Assembly (NCBI GenBank): GCA_030147905.1
Contig: JASBUM010000086.1
Span: 1-7,080, forward strand
Direction: 5' to 3'
DNA from: Acidimangrovimonas sp.
GTDB taxonomy: Bacteria > Pseudomonadota > Alphaproteobacteria > Rhodobacterales > Rhodobacteraceae
DNA: 7,080 bases
Shown: positions 5,849-7,080 of the stretch, one piece after another
How the letters are laid out: each line of letters opens with the position of its first letter
Numbering within the stretch: the first letter of the stretch is position 1
Translations under genes and position numbers: made by a program
Notes under the pieces: model-generated
Databases searched by the model: none
What the model was told of the DNA's origin: nothing
What the model saw: the letters and a program-made list of their open reading frames with translations, nothing else

Positions 5849-6223
5849 ATGGCCGATCGCAACTTGCAGGACTTTCACGGACGGGCGGAACGGATCGCGC
5901 GAGGGCACGACCGGACCGGCGGGCGCCGCTCCCTGCCTGCCGAACCGCCTTTCCGGCGCGAGGCGGCAACACGGGTGGTGCGCTCGCTTCTGGCCCTGGT
6001 CCTTGCGCTGTCACTTCTGAAGGCGTTGATCCTGTGGCAGGTCGGCGCACCCACCTATCAGGCACGGGTCGACCGGCTCGCACGGGGTGGGCCGCTCGAC
6101 CGGGTCGGCGCGATGATGATGCGGGCCGACCCGCTGACCCGCGCGCTGGCCGGCCAGATCGTGCCGGCGGCGCGGCTGATCTCGGACACGGTCGCGCGGG
6201 CGCGCAAGCGACTGGCGTCGTGA
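5849..6223 (+). CDS. Small single-pass membrane protein of unknown function
   Basis: This 124-residue protein has a hydrophilic, basic N-terminus (1-42), one hydrophobic span (about 44-65), and a C-terminal tail of about 58 residues with amphipathic, basic helices (TVARARKRLAS at the end). By the positive-inside rule, the arginine-rich N-terminus probably faces the cytoplasm. The start MADRNLQDFHGRAERI and the MMRADPLT segment (90-97) resemble a short conserved hypothetical protein I associate with Rhodobacteraceae genomes; I cannot name a function. The ribosome-binding site is strong (AAAGGAGAG, 5837-5845, 3-4 nt from the ATG), supporting this start and expression. It is convergent with the DUF1127 gene downstream. 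Confidence 0.82.
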   Translation: MADRNLQDFHGRAERIARGHDRTGGRRSLPAEPPFRREAATRVVRSLLALVLALSLLKALILWQVGAPTYQARVDRLARGGPLDRVGAMMMRADPLTRALAGQIVPAARLISDTVARARKRLAS

Positions 6224-6237
6224 GCGGCAGGCCGGAA

Positions 6238-6272
6238 CGGGGCGCGCAGAAAGGCAGCGCCGGACCGCCCCG
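6238..6272. terminator. Possible bidirectional terminator between convergent genes
   Basis: CGGGGCG (6238-6244) pairs exactly with CGCCCCG (6266-6272). The 21-nt loop itself contains a smaller repeat (GGCGC 6241-6245 with GCGCC 6257-6261), so the two folds compete. It lies in the 63-bp gap between the convergent membrane-protein and DUF1127 genes, where termination is expected. No T run is present. Confidence 0.35.
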
Positions 6273-6284
6273 GCCCGGACCGCC
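6260..6284. repeat. 10-bp direct repeat next to the DUF1127 stop codon
   Basis: CCGGACCGCC occurs at 6260-6269 and 6275-6284, separated by 5 bp. The second copy ends just before the stop codon of the minus-strand DUF1127 gene at 6287-6289, so on that strand the repeats are in its 3' untranslated region. Confidence 0.4.
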
Positions 6285-6286
6285 GT

Positions 6287-6499
6287 TCAGACCCGCCGGG
6301 AGACGAAATTGTCGAGATCCGCGCGGCTCAGGCCGATATCGGCAAGCTCGCGATCGCTGAGCTTCGACAGCGCGTTGCGGGCGGTGCGCGCGTTGTTCCA
6401 CGCCACGAGGCGCTGGCCGGCGGCGACGAACGCGGATGCGACACGATAGACGGCGATGGCACCGAAGGGCGCCGGACGGTTCGACGAAATGGCGGCCAT
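6287..6499 (-). CDS. Small DUF1127 (YjiS-like) protein
   Basis: This 70-residue basic protein has the DUF1127 signature near its end: NARTARNALSKLSDRELADI (36-55) followed by GLSRADLDNFVSRR (56-69). Members of this domain group in alphaproteobacteria are short and arginine-rich. One in Rhodobacter sphaeroides (CcaF1) has been described as an RNA-binding protein linked to sRNA maturation, and others in Agrobacterium affect carbon and phosphate metabolism. Which role applies here cannot be told. The ATG at 6499 is preceded by AAAGGA (6511-6506) at 6-nt spacing, a good ribosome-binding site. The same frame stays open upstream to an ATG at 6760, but that extension has no family resemblance and lacks a site. 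It is transcribed toward the convergent neighbour, probably as a single gene. Confidence 0.93.
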   Translation of the reverse strand: MAAISSNRPAPFGAIAVYRVASAFVAAGQRLVAWNNARTARNALSKLSDRELADIGLSRADLDNFVSRRV

Positions 6500-6564
6500 G
6501 GCCGATCCTTTCAACTGGTTGACAGGGGCCTTTCCGGGGCGCCCGCATGGTGGTGATGGGCGGC

Positions 6565-6593
6565 AATTAGGCAAGGCCGCGAAGTCCGACAAG
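6565..6593 (-). promoter_or_regulatory. Candidate promoter of the DUF1127 gene
   Basis: Read on the minus strand, CTTGTC (6593-6588) is followed after 16 bases by CCTAATT (6571-6565), giving a leader of about 60 nt. This resembles the alphaproteobacterial heat-shock (RpoH) type, CTTG plus CCTAT-like, as well as a weak sigma-70 promoter. DUF1127 genes are often stress-induced, which fits. It is a match by eye only. Confidence 0.35.
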
Positions 6594-6823
6594 CTGGCAA
6601 AATTGCATGCCTTCCATGCCGCCCGCGCATGCCTGAAAATGGTGTCGCAAAGCCCTGACCCGGCGTCGTTTTTCGGCAGATTCGCGCCCTTCTTCAGCGG
6701 CCGCCTCGCGTCTCGCGACCGCTGGCCCGTCCCGGTCGCCGCAATGGCCCGCGCCGGCACGAGAGCAAGGCGCGAGGGGAGACAAGGATCCGCCAGCGAT
6801 CATTGTGCGCAACCCCACCTGGC

Positions 6824-6853
6824 CCGCTCCACCCTGCCCCGCTCCGCCCTGCC
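6824..6853. repeat. 15-bp tandem repeat, two copies
   Basis: CCGCTCCACCCTGCC (6824-6838) is followed directly by CCGCTCCGCCCTGCC (6839-6853), with one mismatch. A degenerate relative, CCCCACCTGGCC, lies just before (6813-6824). It is pyrimidine-rich on the plus strand. Confidence 0.6.
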
Positions 6854-6978
6854 GCATCCCGGGCGCCCGATTTGCGCAGCATCCACTATCGGCAAGGCGA
6901 ACTGTCCGCGGGTTGCTGTTGACGACGCGGCAATGCGCACGGAGGCGACGGACGGCCGGGCGCGCGACGCTGGCGGAT

Positions 6979-6993
6979 GTTCGCTTTTCGTGC
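6979..6993 (+). promoter_or_regulatory. Near-match to the alphaproteobacterial LexA (SOS) box
   Basis: GTTC (6979-6982), seven bases (GCTTTTC), then GTGC (6990-6993) differs at one base from the direct repeat GTTCN7GTTC bound by LexA in Rhodobacter and its relatives. TGCTAG (6991-6996) could be an overlapping -10 element. It lies about 40 bp before the ATG at 7035. The gene it would control is outside or barely inside the window, so its SOS relevance cannot be judged here. Confidence 0.35.
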
Positions 6994-7034
6994 TAGGCCG
7001 ATATCAAGGCTGCACCGCCCGGGACGGATCCCCG

Positions 7035-7080
7035 ATGCGGCTGGAACCCGTCGCGACCGGGGCAGTGGAACGGCGAGCCG
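7035..7080 (+). CDS. Possible start of a gene cut by the right edge
   Basis: An ATG at 7035 opens a frame to the window end, giving 15 residues (MRLEPVATGAVERRA). There is a candidate promoter/operator 40 bp upstream, but only a poor ribosome-binding site (GGGACGGAT, 7021-7029). Too little is visible to recognise a family, and the same bases are also open on the minus strand. Confidence 0.2.
   Translation, partial: MRLEPVATGAVERRA

Larger units (their letters stand above)
6500..7080. other. Long intergenic stretch without an assured gene
   Basis: Between the DUF1127 start and the right edge I can support no complete gene. The left part carries the DUF1127 leader and promoter. The middle (about 6640-6900) has mixed codon quality in every frame, including rare AGA/AGG/GGA codons. 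The plus frame from an ATG at 6639 is open to the window edge, but has no recognisable domain and no ribosome-binding site. An ATG at 7035 in that frame could begin a gene cut by the edge. Two minus-strand frames that end at 6993 and 7004 could instead be gene ends entering from the right. Confidence 0.5.

Noticed and set aside
4508..5908. 466-codon minus-strand frame opposite prmA
   Set aside because: It is antisense to a gene with clear PrmA motifs, and its own sequence has no recognisable features.
5817..6566. 249-codon minus-strand frame over the small membrane protein and DUF1127 region
   Set aside because: It conflicts with two better-supported genes and has arginine/proline-rich nonsense composition.
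6567..6857. 96-codon minus-strand frame with a GGAGQ repeat
   Set aside because: The peptide repeat only reflects the 15-bp DNA tandem repeat. There is no ribosome-binding site or family resemblance, and the frame overlaps the DUF1127 promoter region.

Overview
The window is very GC-rich chromosomal DNA (G+C is high throughout by eye; not computed). It most likely comes from an alphaproteobacterium of the Rhodobacteraceae/Paracoccaceae type. The evidence is the PriA and PrmA sequence styles, a small DUF1127 protein, a conserved small membrane protein of a kind I associate with this family, and a GGGGGGC/GCCCCCC hairpin followed by a GAGGATATTT-type tail after priA. I see no insertion sequence, CRISPR array, rRNA, tRNA or prophage gene. 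Most of the window reads as ordinary core chromosome with one regulatory cassette.

Layout from left to right. (1) 2-1138 (+): the C-terminal part of the replication-restart helicase PriA, entering from the left edge. (2) 1139-1361: a convergent gap with a strong hairpin and a duplicated stop-codon segment. (3) 3061-1362 (-): a compact three-gene operon, read right to left. It encodes a small exported COG4315/PF03640-type protein, an ECF sigma factor and its one-pass membrane anti-sigma factor. The sigma stop codon directly abuts the anti-sigma start codon. (4) 3062-3416: a divergent control region with a 14-bp perfect palindrome and a 15-bp tandem repeat. (5) 3417-4664 (+): an MFS-type membrane transporter. 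(6) 4769-5650 (+): prmA, the ribosomal protein L11 methyltransferase. (7) 5849-6223 (+): a small single-pass membrane protein of unknown function, preceded by a hairpin. (8) 6499-6287 (-): a 70-residue DUF1127 protein, convergent with (7). (9) 6500-7080: a long stretch with no assured gene. It holds a candidate promoter for the DUF1127 gene, a 15-bp tandem repeat and a near-match to the alphaproteobacterial LexA box close to the right edge.

How the genes fit together. The sigma/anti-sigma/exported-protein operon looks like a self-contained envelope-signalling unit. The anti-sigma would hold the sigma factor at the membrane until its periplasmic domain senses something, and the exported protein may be a target or a partner. 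The transporter is divergent from this operon and could share its control region, which is inference. PriA and PrmA are housekeeping genes without a functional link to it. The best candidates for something little described are the exported protein plus sigma cassette, the palindrome in the divergent region, and the intergenic region at the right edge.
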